Positions 13,029-21,533 of a DNA stretch of 64,000 nucleotides are shown piece after piece. The position numbers and the translations under genes are program-made. The stretch is from the NCBI RefSeq assembly GCF_902459555.1, contig NZ_CABPSM010000001.1, positions 186,001-250,000 on the forward strand. Direction: 5' to 3'. The notes beneath the pieces are model-generated. The model did no database searches and was not told the DNA's origin. It worked only from the letters and a program-made list of their open reading frames with translations. The DNA comes from Pandoraea horticolens. Lineage in GTDB: Bacteria; Pseudomonadota; Gammaproteobacteria; Burkholderiales; Burkholderiaceae. Each line of letters opens with the position of its first letter. The stretch's first letter is position 1.

Positions 13029-13113
13029 GCCCCGGCAAGGTCTGTTCACGCCAATTACCCAACCATTCCGAACGGCAAACGCATCGGAACTCTGTAAGGA
13101 CGGAATCGACTCG

Positions 13114-13806
13114 ATGGCAAACACACGTCGACCACCCCGCCAGCGGGGCGGTACTTTCCTGGGCATCGTGCTCGGCCTGATCGTTGGGCTGGCCGTTGCC
13201 GTCGTCGTTGCGCTGTACATTACGAAAACGCCGACACCGTTCGTCGAAAAGACGCCGCCGCGTCCCTCCGAGAACTCGCCGGCCGCCCAGGCGCCCGATC
13301 CGAACAAGTCGTTGCAGCCCCGTACGCCGCTGCCTGGCGCGGCATCGGCGCCTGTCGCACCGGAAACGGCTTCGCAGGCAGTGACGTCGCCGCTCGTGCC
13401 GGGCACGCCGGTCGAACCGGCCGCCCCGCCGACGGCCTCCGCCCCGACTGCACCGGCCACACCGCCCGCCCATACCAAGCCGTCGCCGGCCGACATCCTC
13501 AATGGAAAGTCGACGGTTCCGGTGGCACCGCCGACCACGCCGCCCGCCAGCGCAACGGATAACGCCAACACGGGTTACTACCTGCAGGTAGGCGCGTTCA
13601 AGTCGCAGACCGACGCCGAGCAACTGCGCGCCAAGCTGGCCCTCTCGGGCTTCGAGGCAAAGGTCACGCAGCGCGATGCAAACGGTCTGACACTGTACCG
13701 CGTGCGCCTCGGCCCGTACGGCAAGCTCGACGAGATGAACCACGTGCGTCAACGCCTGCAGGATGGCGGTTTCGACACGGCAGTCATCCGTTTCACGAAG
13801 CAATAA
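13114..13806 (+). CDS. SPOR domain-containing membrane protein
   Basis: This 230-residue protein has a short basic cytoplasmic tail (MANTRRPPRQRG), one transmembrane helix at about 13-33, a long Pro/Ala/Thr-rich periplasmic linker, and a C-terminal SPOR domain (about 150-228: GYYLQVGAFKSQTDAEQLRA through VRLGPYGKLDEM). SPOR domains bind denuded septal peptidoglycan, and FtsN-like proteins with this layout act in division. It is shorter than FtsN and its exact role is not defined. It lies downstream of argS and ends at a terminator. Confidence 0.88.
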   Translation: MANTRRPPRQRGGTFLGIVLGLIVGLAVAVVVALYITKTPTPFVEKTPPRPSENSPAAQAPDPNKSLQPRTPLPGAASAPVAPETASQAVTSPLVPGTPVEPAAPPTASAPTAPATPPAHTKPSPADILNGKSTVPVAPPTTPPASATDNANTGYYLQVGAFKSQTDAEQLRAKLALSGFEAKVTQRDANGLTLYRVRLGPYGKLDEMNHVRQRLQDGGFDTAVIRFTKQ

Positions 13807-13810
13807 GCGC

Positions 13811-13844
13811 AAAAGGCGTTGCACCCTACGTGCAGCGCCTTTTG
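13811..13844 (+). terminator. Intrinsic terminator after SPOR gene
   Basis: The arms AAAAGGCGTTGCA and TGCAGCGCCTTTT (one G-U pair) surround CCCTACG, ending in a T-tract five bases after the SPOR gene stop codon. Confidence 0.85.
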
Positions 13845-14053
13845 TGTCTCCCCCCCGAAACCGCCGCGCCCGTCAGCAGAAACGCGGAAAAGAACGCATC
13901 ATTCGGGAGGTTCCGGCATCGCCGGACCGTTGAACCCGGCGGCACATCGCCGGTCATATGCACTGTCTCATTTGCCTGAATCCGGGATATGGTTTCGCAG
14001 GAGCGCCGCTCAACCGATTGCTGGTGCGTCTGCCTCACTCCTAAATAACGATC

Positions 14054-14737
14054 ATGAAAAAACTTCTTGGTGCCGTACTGATTTCTTTCGGTTTCCTCTC
14101 CGGCGCGGCCTCGGCCTCGCCTGAAGCCCCTGTCGCGGGGAGCGATTATCTGGTGTTGCCGCAGGCGCAGCCCACATCGGCCGGCGCGGGAAAGATCGAA
14201 GTGACCGAGTTCTTCTGGTACGGTTGCCCACACTGCAGCGCGCTTGAGCCGTCGCTCGAAGCCTGGGTGAAGAAGCAAGGCAAGGACGTCGTGTTCAAGC
14301 GCGTGCCGGTCGCGTTTCAGGACCGTTTCGAACCGCACACCCGCATGTTCTACGCACTGACCGCGCTGGGCCGCGAAGGCGAACTCACGCCGAAGGTCTT
14401 CAACGAGATCCACGTCAAGCACAACTACCTGCTGACGGCGCAGACGCAAGCCGACTTCCTCACGCAGTTCGGCATCGAAAAGCAGAAGTACATGGATGCC
14501 TATAACGGCTTCTCGACCCAAGCCAGCGTGAAGACGGCCAACAAGACGTGGCAGGATTACAAGATCGACGGCGTGCCGACGATCGCGATCCAGGGCAAGT
14601 ACCTGGTCTCGCCGGCCACCTCGGGCGACGCGCTGCAAAAGGCCGGTAAGCCGGTCACAAACGAGCAGCAGACGTTCGATGCGGCGCTCAAGACAGCCGA
14701 CTCGATCATCAACCAGATCCGCGCGAAGAAGCTGTAA
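14054..14737 (+). CDS. dsbA: Thiol:disulfide interchange protein DsbA
   Basis: This 227-residue periplasmic oxidoreductase has a signal peptide (about residues 1-21, cleavage near ASA-SP). The thioredoxin-fold active site is FFWYGCPHCSALEP, giving Cys58 and Cys61 in the CPHC form typical of DsbA. The cis-proline segment is GVPTIAIQGKY. It introduces disulfides into secreted proteins and is re-oxidised by DsbB, which is not in this window. The gene has its own terminator 15 bases after the stop codon. Confidence 0.93.
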   Translation: MKKLLGAVLISFGFLSGAASASPEAPVAGSDYLVLPQAQPTSAGAGKIEVTEFFWYGCPHCSALEPSLEAWVKKQGKDVVFKRVPVAFQDRFEPHTRMFYALTALGREGELTPKVFNEIHVKHNYLLTAQTQADFLTQFGIEKQKYMDAYNGFSTQASVKTANKTWQDYKIDGVPTIAIQGKYLVSPATSGDALQKAGKPVTNEQQTFDAALKTADSIINQIRAKKL

Positions 14738-14751
14738 GCTTCGCCCATCAC

Positions 14752-14776
14752 AAAGCCCGGCCCCGGCCGGGTTTTT
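14752..14776 (+). terminator. Intrinsic terminator after dsbA
   Basis: A GC-rich stem (CCCGG ... CCGGG, 14756-14771) is followed by five T residues. The next gene starts only eight bases after the T-tract. Confidence 0.8.
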
Positions 14777-14783
14777 GCGTTAT

Positions 14784-15638
14784 ATGGCCACACACACGAC
14801 ATCACCGAAAGTCTTCATCACGGGCGCCTCGAGCGGGTTGGGCGAGGCGCTCGCGCGTCACTATGCCGCCGAGGGCGCCATCCTCGGGCTGGTGGGCCGT
14901 CGCGGCGACAAGCTCGCCGATCTTGCCGCCACGCTCCCGCATCCGCACGCCGTGCATTGCTATGCGCTCGACGTGCGCGACGCGCTCGCCCTGCACGCCG
15001 CCGCGGAAGACTTCATGTCGCGCCATGGTGTGCCGGACATCGTGATCGCCAATGCGGGTATCAGCCATGGTGTGCATACGGAAGACGCGGCCGATCTGCC
15101 GCACTTCGCCTCGGTGATGGATACCAACTGGTTGGCGATGGTCGCCACCTTCTGCCGCTTCGTCGCGCCCATGCGCGAGCGCAAGCGCGGCACGCTTGTG
15201 GGCATCGGCAGCGTGGCCGGTGTGCGCGGGTTGCCGGGGCACGGGGCCTACAGCGCGTCGAAGGCAGCGGCGATGACGTATCTGGAGAGCCTTCGGGTGG
15301 AACTGCGTGCCGACAAGGTGGCCGTCGTGACGATCGCGCCGGGCTACATCCGCACGCCGATGACCGATGACAATCCGTTCCCGATGCCGTTCCTGATGGA
15401 CGCGGATAAGTTCGCGCGCAAGGCGGCCGCAGCGATTGCGCGTCGCAAGCGCTTCGTGGTGCTGCCGTGGCCGATGGGCATCGTGGCTTGCGCCATGCGA
15501 TGCCTGCCGCGCTGGCTCTACGACATGCTTTTCGCCCGCGCACCGCGCAAGCCGCGTCTGTCGGAGCGCAAAGCGAAAGATAGCGCGCCGGCAAACCCGG
15601 ACAAACCGCCAGACACACCACCCAACGGCACCGCATAG
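14784..15638 (+). CDS. SDR family oxidoreductase
   Basis: This 284-residue classical short-chain dehydrogenase has the cofactor motif TGASSGLG at residues 13-20, NAG at 90-92, and catalytic Ser143, Tyr156 and Lys160 (GAYSASK). A C-terminal extension with a hydrophobic patch (WPMGIVACAMRCLPRWLYDMLF) and a Pro/Lys-rich tail resembles membrane-associated SDRs that act on lipids or ketones. The substrate is unknown. The ATG lies right after the dsbA terminator, so transcription must either read through or begin within the dsbA 3' end; no clear ribosome binding site is visible. Confidence 0.82.
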   Translation: MATHTTSPKVFITGASSGLGEALARHYAAEGAILGLVGRRGDKLADLAATLPHPHAVHCYALDVRDALALHAAAEDFMSRHGVPDIVIANAGISHGVHTEDAADLPHFASVMDTNWLAMVATFCRFVAPMRERKRGTLVGIGSVAGVRGLPGHGAYSASKAAAMTYLESLRVELRADKVAVVTIAPGYIRTPMTDDNPFPMPFLMDADKFARKAAAAIARRKRFVVLPWPMGIVACAMRCLPRWLYDMLFARAPRKPRLSERKAKDSAPANPDKPPDTPPNGTA

Positions 15639-15738
15639 CCGATCTCGCGGGGACATCCCCCAAAGCACCGAGCGAGCCGGGGAAACGCGGTGAGATGCAC
15701 GTTACAGTGCCCCAAACCTCTCACCCGCGACGTCCCTC

Positions 15739-16209
15739 ATGAACGCCATGTCAACGCAAGACGCGTCAAGCGCTTGCCTCAATCGCGGCGTTGCCCCCCT
15801 CCGGCGCATCGCCCTCATTTTTCTCGCACCGCTCGCCTTCGTCGTTTCCGGATGTGCGGTGATGGACCCCGATAACTGGCAGGTCTTCGGCCCGCCGCAA
15901 TCGTACGTTCGGCCAGCGCCGGTCATCGTGGCACCTGCACCGGTCATCGTCACACCAGCGCCAATGATCATTGCGCCGCAACCGCCCGTGTACATCGGTC
16001 CGGCACAGCCTTACATCGTTGTGCCGCAGCCCCGGCCGCGCTCCTCTCGCGATACGGCTCACTTCCTGAGAGAGCGATGCTATCTCGAGAAGGGCGGTTG
16101 CTACACCACCGAGTATCAGCAGCGCTACGAGTACGACCCCTACAGCGGCACGTGGGGATGGGTCGGACAGCGCGACTACCGCTGGAAGGGCAGCCGCAGC
16201 AATCGCTGA
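15739..16209 (+). CDS. Putative lipoprotein, Pro/Ala/Val-rich
   Basis: This 156-residue protein has a lipoprotein signal: a hydrophobic segment RIALIFLAPLAFVVSGC puts the lipidated cysteine at residue 39. Degenerate repeats of PAPVIVAPAP follow (about 57-90). The C terminus (RERCYLEKGGCYTTEYQQRYEYDPYSGTW) has two cysteines and aromatic residues. Asp after the +1 region is not decisive for sorting. No domain assignment is possible. The second methionine (15748) is an alternative start. Confidence 0.7.
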   Translation: MNAMSTQDASSACLNRGVAPLRRIALIFLAPLAFVVSGCAVMDPDNWQVFGPPQSYVRPAPVIVAPAPVIVTPAPMIIAPQPPVYIGPAQPYIVVPQPRPRSSRDTAHFLRERCYLEKGGCYTTEYQQRYEYDPYSGTWGWVGQRDYRWKGSRSNR

Positions 16210-16439
16210 ACCCCGCCGCGCCGCTACCCCCCGCCTGAAATCCACTTCCCTGTGACGGTTGTCCGGAATTTTGACCCGTTGTGGTGCATTACCAACCTGC
16301 GCTAGAGTGCCTGTGTAACTTGAATAGAGGTACACACGACGTTAAACCGGTCTTGCCGCCATAGAGCGGGCGTATGCCGACGCACGTTACATCGCATACC
16401 GATCCGACTGCGGCATTCCCAACCAAGCAGGAGAGGTAT

Positions 16440-17759
16440 ATGCAGGCAACCCCCACCGGCGCGCCGGTTATCGATCCGGCATTGCGACGCAAAGCCGTGA
16501 TCGGTTCCACGCTGGGCAATGCATTCGAGTGGTTCGACTTCACCGTCTACGGCCTTTTCGCCGTCGTCATCGCAAAACTCTTTTTCCCCGCAGACAACGA
16601 TACGAACTCGCTGCTCGCGAGTGTGGCCTCGCTTGGCGTGGCGTTCTTCTTCCGTCCCATCGGCGGGCTCGCGTTCGGTTTGTACGCCGATCATGCCGGC
16701 CGCAAGTCGGCGCTCTCGGTCATGGTGTTGCTCATGGCGCTTGGCACGGGCCTGATCGGTCTTGCACCGACGTACGCGACCATCGGCTTCGCCGCGCCGC
16801 TGCTGATCCTGCTTGCGCGGGTGATTCAAGGCTTCTCGGCAGGCGGTGAATTCGGCGGCTCGACGGCCATGCTCATCGAGTTCTCGCCGGCGCATCTGCG
16901 CGGCTTCTACGGCAGCTTCCAGATGTGCTCGCAGGCGTTGGCCGTGGCACTCGCCGGGCTTTGCGCCTATCTGCTCAACACCGGGCTGACGAAGGAAGCC
17001 CTCGAATCGTGGGGTTGGCGTCTGCCGTTCCTGTTCGGGATTCTGATCGGGCCGGTGGGCTTTTACATTCGACGCCGCATGACGGAGTCGCCCGAGTTCC
17101 TGGCCTACGCCGCCGCGCGTGAACCGACGCGCCGCACGCCGCTCGCCGACGTCTTTTCGAAACACTATCGTTCGCTCATCGCGGGTTTCGGCCTGACGGT
17201 GGCGGCAACAACGTCGTTCTACGTGACGCTGATCTACACGCCGATCTACGCAGTCAAGCAGTTGGGCCTGACGCAGGGTTCCGCAAGCCTCTCGACGTTC
17301 ATCGCCGCCATCCTGATCGCCGCAATGTGCCCGTTCACAGGGTGGATTTCGGACCGCGTCGGCCGCAAGCCGCTGATTCTGCTGTTCGTGCTGCTCTACG
17401 GCCTGGTGTCGTTCTGGATGTTTACGCGTTTGCACGGCTCGCCGTCGATGGGCAACCTGCTGCTCGCGCAGATTCTCCCGGCCGTCTGCATGGGCTTCGT
17501 GTGGGGGGCGTTCCCGACAGCGGTCACGGAAGTGTTCCCGGTCGGCGTTCGCTCGACGGGTGTGTCGATTCTCTACAACCTCTCGGTGATGCTGTTCGGC
17601 GGTCTCGCGCCGTTCTGGATCACGTATCTGATCAAGGCGACGCAGAATCCGCTGGCACCAGCGTATTACATTCTGCTGACGGTGGCGATCAGTCTGGTGA
17701 CGTACGGCCTGATGGGCCGCGAAGGCCGGGAGGCGCCGGCGTCGGCGCTGCACGCCTGA
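16440..17759 (+). CDS. MFS transporter, metabolite:H+ symporter (MHS) type
   Basis: This 439-residue transporter has about twelve transmembrane helices. The signatures IGSTLGNAFEWFDFTVYG (start of helix 1) and FFRPIGGLAFGLYADHAGRKSAL (loop 2-3) mark the MHS family, which includes citrate, alpha-ketoglutarate, proline/betaine and shikimate symporters. The start at 16440 was chosen because AGGAGAGG (16429-16436) lies four bases upstream; an in-frame ATG at 16374 lacks such a site. The substrate cannot be told from the sequence. A perfect-stem terminator follows. Confidence 0.88.
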   Translation: MQATPTGAPVIDPALRRKAVIGSTLGNAFEWFDFTVYGLFAVVIAKLFFPADNDTNSLLASVASLGVAFFFRPIGGLAFGLYADHAGRKSALSVMVLLMALGTGLIGLAPTYATIGFAAPLLILLARVIQGFSAGGEFGGSTAMLIEFSPAHLRGFYGSFQMCSQALAVALAGLCAYLLNTGLTKEALESWGWRLPFLFGILIGPVGFYIRRRMTESPEFLAYAAAREPTRRTPLADVFSKHYRSLIAGFGLTVAATTSFYVTLIYTPIYAVKQLGLTQGSASLSTFIAAILIAAMCPFTGWISDRVGRKPLILLFVLLYGLVSFWMFTRLHGSPSMGNLLLAQILPAVCMGFVWGAFPTAVTEVFPVGVRSTGVSILYNLSVMLFGGLAPFWITYLIKATQNPLAPAYYILLTVAISLVTYGLMGREGREAPASALHA

Positions 17760-17784
17760 GACGCCGCATTCGCGACACGATGAG

Positions 17785-17824
17785 AAATGCCCCGGTGACG
17801 ACGCGCTCACCGGGGCATTTTTTC
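17785..17824. terminator. Intrinsic terminator, perfect 14-bp stem
   Basis: Arms AAATGCCCCGGTGA and TCACCGGGGCATTT surround an eight-base loop and continue into a T-run. It serves the MFS gene and, on the other strand, can stop the MBL-fold gene ending at 17861. Confidence 0.92.
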
Positions 17825-17860
17825 ATTGCCGCCGAAGGCGGTGGGAGATCCGGCCGGAGA

Positions 17861-18943
17861 TCAGACCGGAGAGAAGCGCCAGACGCCCTTCGCGTCGCGC
17901 TCGCGCTTGAGTTCACCCGCCCGCCAGAGCATATGCAGATGCGCCAGCGCTTCGCCCATGGCGAAGGTCGTCTGGTGCGCATCGAGCTTGCGATGGAACA
18001 TGATGGGCACGATATCGCCCGCGCTCTGCGGCGACCTTGCGCACGCTTCGCGCACCTCCTGCAAGCGCGCGGCATGATGGTCGCGCAGTTGGCGAATGCG
18101 CGTGTGCAATCCGGTGAACGGCCGGCCGTGCGACGGCAGCACGAGGCAATCGGCCGGCAGATCCAGGTACACGCCCAGCGAGTCGAGAAACAGTTGCAGC
18201 GAGTTGGCTTCCGGTTCGATGTCGAACACGCTGACGTTGGTCGAGATGCGCGGCAGCACCATGTCGCCCGAGATCAGCACGTTATGCTGCTCGGAGTACA
18301 GCGCCATATGTTCCGGCGAATGGCCGTAGCCCGCGATCAAACGCCAATCGCTACCGCCAATGCGCAGCGTATCGCCATCGCGCAAGCGGAAGTAACGCGA
18401 AGGCACTTCGGGGACGAGATCGCTGAAATAGGTCTTCCGGTTGCGAATCTGGTCGATCATCGCTTCGTCGGCCAGCCCGTGCGAGATGAAGTGCGTCACC
18501 GCGAAGTCGCCACCGGCATTAGCCGCATTGTTGTTGTCGCCCTCCGACATGAGACGGCCCCACGCGTAGTCGCCCAGCGACATGGCGAGCCGCGCTTCCC
18601 AACGTTGCTTGTCGCCGCCCTTGCAGATCCAGTGCGCAAGACCGAGGTGATCGGGGTGGCAGTGCGTGACGACAACGCGCAATACCGGCTCGCCGCCCAG
18701 GGCACTGTCGAACACCTGCTCCCAGTACGCCTTGATCTGCGCGTGCGTGATGCCGCAATCGACAACCGTCCAGCCTTTGACGCCATCCACCTCGTCGCGT
18801 AGCAGCCACAAATTGATGTGGTCGAGCACGAACGGCAGCGGCATACGTACCCAGAAGACGCCGGGCAACACTTCGTGCACCGTGCCGCCATCCGGCAGGA
18901 AATCGCCAAGGGGATAGTTCAGTTGTTGTTCGAGGGCATTCAC
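17861..18943 (-). CDS. MBL-fold metallo-hydrolase
   Basis: This 360-residue metallo-beta-lactamase-fold protein has the metal motif THCHPDHLG with H94, H96, D98 and H99. Further ligands are in SGDMVLPRIS and VLPSHGRPF. The C-terminal 100 residues form a helical extension, including the segment SAGDIVPIMFHRKLD. Such proteins include thioesterase, glyoxalase II-like and other hydrolases. The gene is divergent from the LiuR-type regulator, sharing a 131-base region that contains two palindromes, so it may respond to the same signal. Substrate unknown. Confidence 0.85.
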   Translation of the reverse strand: MNALEQQLNYPLGDFLPDGGTVHEVLPGVFWVRMPLPFVLDHINLWLLRDEVDGVKGWTVVDCGITHAQIKAYWEQVFDSALGGEPVLRVVVTHCHPDHLGLAHWICKGGDKQRWEARLAMSLGDYAWGRLMSEGDNNNAANAGGDFAVTHFISHGLADEAMIDQIRNRKTYFSDLVPEVPSRYFRLRDGDTLRIGGSDWRLIAGYGHSPEHMALYSEQHNVLISGDMVLPRISTNVSVFDIEPEANSLQLFLDSLGVYLDLPADCLVLPSHGRPFTGLHTRIRQLRDHHAARLQEVREACARSPQSAGDIVPIMFHRKLDAHQTTFAMGEALAHLHMLWRAGELKRERDAKGVWRFSPV

Positions 18944-19002
18944 GGGGGGACCACGCTCCAGATGGACTTGTTCTCTTATTGTCAGGTTAACGCCGTCACC
19001 GA

Positions 19003-19017
19003 TTGCATACGATGCAA
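19003..19017. promoter_or_regulatory. Inverted repeat TTGCAT-ACG-ATGCAA in divergent region
   Basis: A perfect six-base inverted repeat with a three-base spacer lies between the divergent MBL-fold and LiuR-type genes, immediately beside a LiuR-like box. It could be a second operator. There is no direct evidence for function. Confidence 0.4.
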
Positions 19018-19018
19018 G

Positions 19019-19034
19019 TTGACGCTAACGTAAA
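19019..19034. promoter_or_regulatory. LiuR-like operator, imperfect
   Basis: TTGACGCTAACGTAAA lies 40 bases upstream of the MerR/LiuR-type gene. It matches the LiuR-box pattern (TTTACGTTAACGTAAA-like, as I recall it for proteobacterial leucine regulons) with two changes in one half. It would fit autoregulation and control of the divergent MBL-fold gene. Confidence 0.6.
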
Positions 19035-19074
19035 CGGCAATTCTATCTGCAATGGTAAGCACTTGCTTAACCCG

Positions 19075-19512
19075 ATGCTCACATACACGATCACCGACCT
19101 CGCCCGCGAGTTCGACATCACACCCCGTGCGATCCGCTTCTATGAGGATCAGGGTTTGCTCACGCCGGCCCGCGAAGGCCCCGGCGGACGCCATCGCGTC
19201 TACACTGGGCAGGATCGCACACGTCTGAAGCTTACGCTGCGTGGCAAACGTCTCGGGCTCACGCTCTCGGAGATCAAGACCATTCTCGATCTCTACGAGT
19301 CGCCCAAGGATACGGTGCCCCAGCTCAAGGTGTTCCTCGAGACCCTCTCGCAACACCGGCAAGTGCTCGAACAGCAGCTTGAAGACCTGCACGCCACGCT
19401 GGACGAAGTTTCGCAGCACGAAGCCCAATGCCTCGCGTTGCTCGAGGCAGCGGGTGAAGCCGCACCCGCCTGCGTCGTCCGGCGGACGAAAGCGGCAGCC
19501 ACGTCGCACTGA
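19075..19512 (+). CDS. liuR: MerR family regulator, LiuR type
   Basis: This 145-residue regulator has a MerR winged helix at residues 3-70 (YTITDLAREFDITPRAIRFYEDQGLL), then a dimerising coiled coil (about 78-120). It lacks the metal-binding cysteine pattern of metal sensors; its C-terminal Cys residues are scattered. LiuR proteins repress branched-chain amino acid (leucine/isovalerate) catabolic genes. The next genes encode isovaleryl-CoA dehydrogenase and other leucine enzymes, and LiuR-like palindromes occur upstream and downstream of this gene. ATG 19075 starts the family-typical MLTYTITDLA; an upstream in-frame start would overlap the operator. Confidence 0.85.
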   Translation: MLTYTITDLAREFDITPRAIRFYEDQGLLTPAREGPGGRHRVYTGQDRTRLKLTLRGKRLGLTLSEIKTILDLYESPKDTVPQLKVFLETLSQHRQVLEQQLEDLHATLDEVSQHEAQCLALLEAAGEAAPACVVRRTKAAATSH

Positions 19513-19610
19513 TTCGCGGCGGCCCGGCTTCCGGTGCCCGCTGGCGTGCGCCCAGCCCAGCGGGTTCCCTTCCCTCCTGACGATGTCGTTTCGCGACTCA
19601 GGAAACCCCT

Positions 19611-19638
19611 TACTTTACGTTTACGTAAACGTAAAGTA
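19611..19638. promoter_or_regulatory. 28-base perfect palindrome, double LiuR-type operator
   Basis: The sequence is an exact 28-base palindrome made of overlapping TTTACG and CGTAAA units (cores TTTACGTTTACGTAAA and TTTACGTAAACGTAAA). It lies 44 bases before the thioesterase start and upstream of isovaleryl-CoA dehydrogenase. Two interleaved 16-base LiuR boxes can be drawn, suggesting binding of two dimers or very tight control of the leucine operon. Confidence 0.75.
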
Positions 19639-19682
19639 GTATCTCCGAACTCAATCTTGCCGGCGCTTTTGCCTCCCTCACC

Positions 19683-20168
19683 ATGGTCAACACGCCTGTC
19701 TCTCACGCCGCACCGCTCGACGATGACGTCGCCGCGAGAATTCGCGGCAGTTTCGACCAACAGGGCGTGATGACCCATTGGGGTGCACAACTCACGCATC
19801 TCGCCGACGGTTACTGCGAAATCTCGCTGCCGTTCTCGGACAAGGTCAACCAGCAGCACGGCTTTTTTCATGGCGGCGTGATCGGCGCCATTGCCGACTC
19901 GGCGGGCGGTTACGCGGGCTACACGCGCATTGCGCCGGATCAGGAACTGGTCACGGCGGAATACAAACTGAACATTCTGGCGCCCGGCAAGGGCGATACA
20001 CTGGTCGGACGCGGTCAGGTCGTGAAATCCGGACGCACGCTCATCGTCGCCACCGCCGAATTGTTCGCCATCGACGACGGCAAATGGACGCTGTGCGCGC
20101 TCATGCAGCAAACGCTGTTCGTGCTGGCGGGCACGCCCCCGGCCGCCTCGGCATCCGTCTCACGCTGA
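19683..20168 (+). CDS. PaaI family hotdog thioesterase
   Basis: This 161-residue protein has the PaaI/YdiI-type hotdog pattern: [20 protein letters not shown] on the central helix, then [21 protein letters not shown]. The family hydrolyses acyl-CoA thioesters, often to release stalled CoA. As the first gene after the double LiuR operator and 98 bases before isovaleryl-CoA dehydrogenase, it probably acts on an acyl-CoA of leucine breakdown or recycles CoA. That role is inference. Confidence 0.85.
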   Translation: MVNTPVSHAAPLDDDVAARIRGSFDQQGVMTHWGAQLTHLADGYCEISLPFSDKVNQQHGFFHGGVIGAIADSAGGYAGYTRIAPDQELVTAEYKLNILAPGKGDTLVGRGQVVKSGRTLIVATAELFAIDDGKWTLCALMQQTLFVLAGTPPAASASVSR

Positions 20169-20266
20169 GCGCCGCCGCACCGGACTCACCGAATCAACGC
20201 CGCTCGAATCACCCTCGAACATCAGCGCAGGCAAGCCGCCATGCGCCACCCTCTGGAGACTGTGTC

Positions 20267-21448
20267 ATGACTACGTTGCCCGGCCTCAATTTCATGCTCG
20301 GCGAAGACCTCGACATGCTGCGCGAATCGGTCGCGAACTTCGCGTCCAAGGAAATCGCACCGCGCGCGGGCGAAGTCGACCGCACCGACCAGTTCCCGAT
20401 GGATCTCTGGCGCAAGATGGGCGAGCTCGGCGTGCTCGGCATGACGGTCTCGGAAGAGTACGGCGGCGCGAACATGGGCTATCTCGCCCATATGATCGCG
20501 ATGGAGGAAATCTCGCGTGCCTCGGCGTCGATCGGTCTGTCGTATGGCGCGCACTCGAACCTCTGCGTCAACCAGATTCATCGCAACGGCACCGCCGCAC
20601 AGAAGGCGAAGTACCTGCCGAAGTTGGTATCGGGCGAGCACGTCGGCGCGCTCGCGATGAGCGAGCCGAACGCGGGATCGGACGTCGTCAGCATGAAGCT
20701 GCGCGCGGAAAAGCGCGGCGACCACTTCGTGCTCAACGGCACGAAGATGTGGATCACGAACGGCCCGGATTGCGACACGCTGGTGGTCTATGGCAAGACG
20801 GATCCGGAAGCCGGCGCGCGCGGCATGACGGCGTTCCTCGTCGAAAAGGGCATGAAGGGCTTTTCGGTCGCGCAAAAGCTCGACAAGCTCGGCATGCGAG
20901 GCTCGCACACGGGTGAGCTCGTGTTCGAAAACGTGGAAGTCCCGGAAGAGAACGTGCTCGGCCAGGTGGGCGGTGGCGTGAAGGTGCTCATGAGCGGTCT
21001 GGACTACGAGCGCGCCGTGCTCGCCGGCGGCCCGCTGGGCATCATGCAAGCCGCCATGGATGTGGTCGTACCGTACATCCACGACCGCAAGCAGTTCGGC
21101 CAGTCAATCGGCGAATTCCAGCTCATCCAGGGCAAGGTTGCCGACATGTACACCATCCTGCAGGCAAGCCGTGCATATCTGTACGCGGTGGGCCGTCAGC
21201 TCGATTCGCTCGGCAGCGATCACGTGCGTCAGGTGCGCAAGGACTGCGCGGGCGTGATTCTCTACACGGCCGAAAAGGCGACATGGATGGCTGGGGAAGC
21301 GATCCAGATTCTGGGCGGCAACGGCTATATCAACGACTACCCGGTCGGCCGCCTGTGGCGCGACGCGAAGCTCTATGAAATCGGCGCGGGCACGTCGGAA
21401 ATCCGCCGCATGCTGATCGGCCGCGAACTGTTCGCGGAAACCCTGTAA
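20267..21448 (+). CDS. ivd: Isovaleryl-CoA dehydrogenase
   Basis: This 393-residue acyl-CoA dehydrogenase is the size and type of isovaleryl-CoA dehydrogenase. It oxidises isovaleryl-CoA to 3-methylcrotonyl-CoA with FAD, passing electrons to ETF. FAD-binding motifs are [16 protein letters not shown] and [18 protein letters not shown]. The segment [15 protein letters not shown] contains the Glu expected as the catalytic base of this subfamily. The C-terminal signature is [20 protein letters not shown]. It is the first dedicated step of leucine catabolism after isovaleryl-CoA and fits the LiuR operon. ATG 20267 gives the family length. Confidence 0.93.
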   Translation: MTTLPGLNFMLGEDLDMLRESVANFASKEIAPRAGEVDRTDQFPMDLWRKMGELGVLGMTVSEEYGGANMGYLAHMIAMEEISRASASIGLSYGAHSNLCVNQIHRNGTAAQKAKYLPKLVSGEHVGALAMSEPNAGSDVVSMKLRAEKRGDHFVLNGTKMWITNGPDCDTLVVYGKTDPEAGARGMTAFLVEKGMKGFSVAQKLDKLGMRGSHTGELVFENVEVPEENVLGQVGGGVKVLMSGLDYERAVLAGGPLGIMQAAMDVVVPYIHDRKQFGQSIGEFQLIQGKVADMYTILQASRAYLYAVGRQLDSLGSDHVRQVRKDCAGVILYTAEKATWMAGEAIQILGGNGYINDYPVGRLWRDAKLYEIGAGTSEIRRMLIGRELFAETL

Positions 21449-21533
21449 CCGAGATCGACCCACGACGGACATTCAGGCGCAGGCAGCGGCGCTACAATCC
21501 ACCGAACCCGCCTCTGCGCCTGTTCCGACCGGT

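Noticed and set aside
15900-15990. DNA tandem repeat or CRISPR-like repeat in the lipoprotein gene
   Set aside because: The repeated PAPVIV codons are a degenerate protein repeat without regular spacers.
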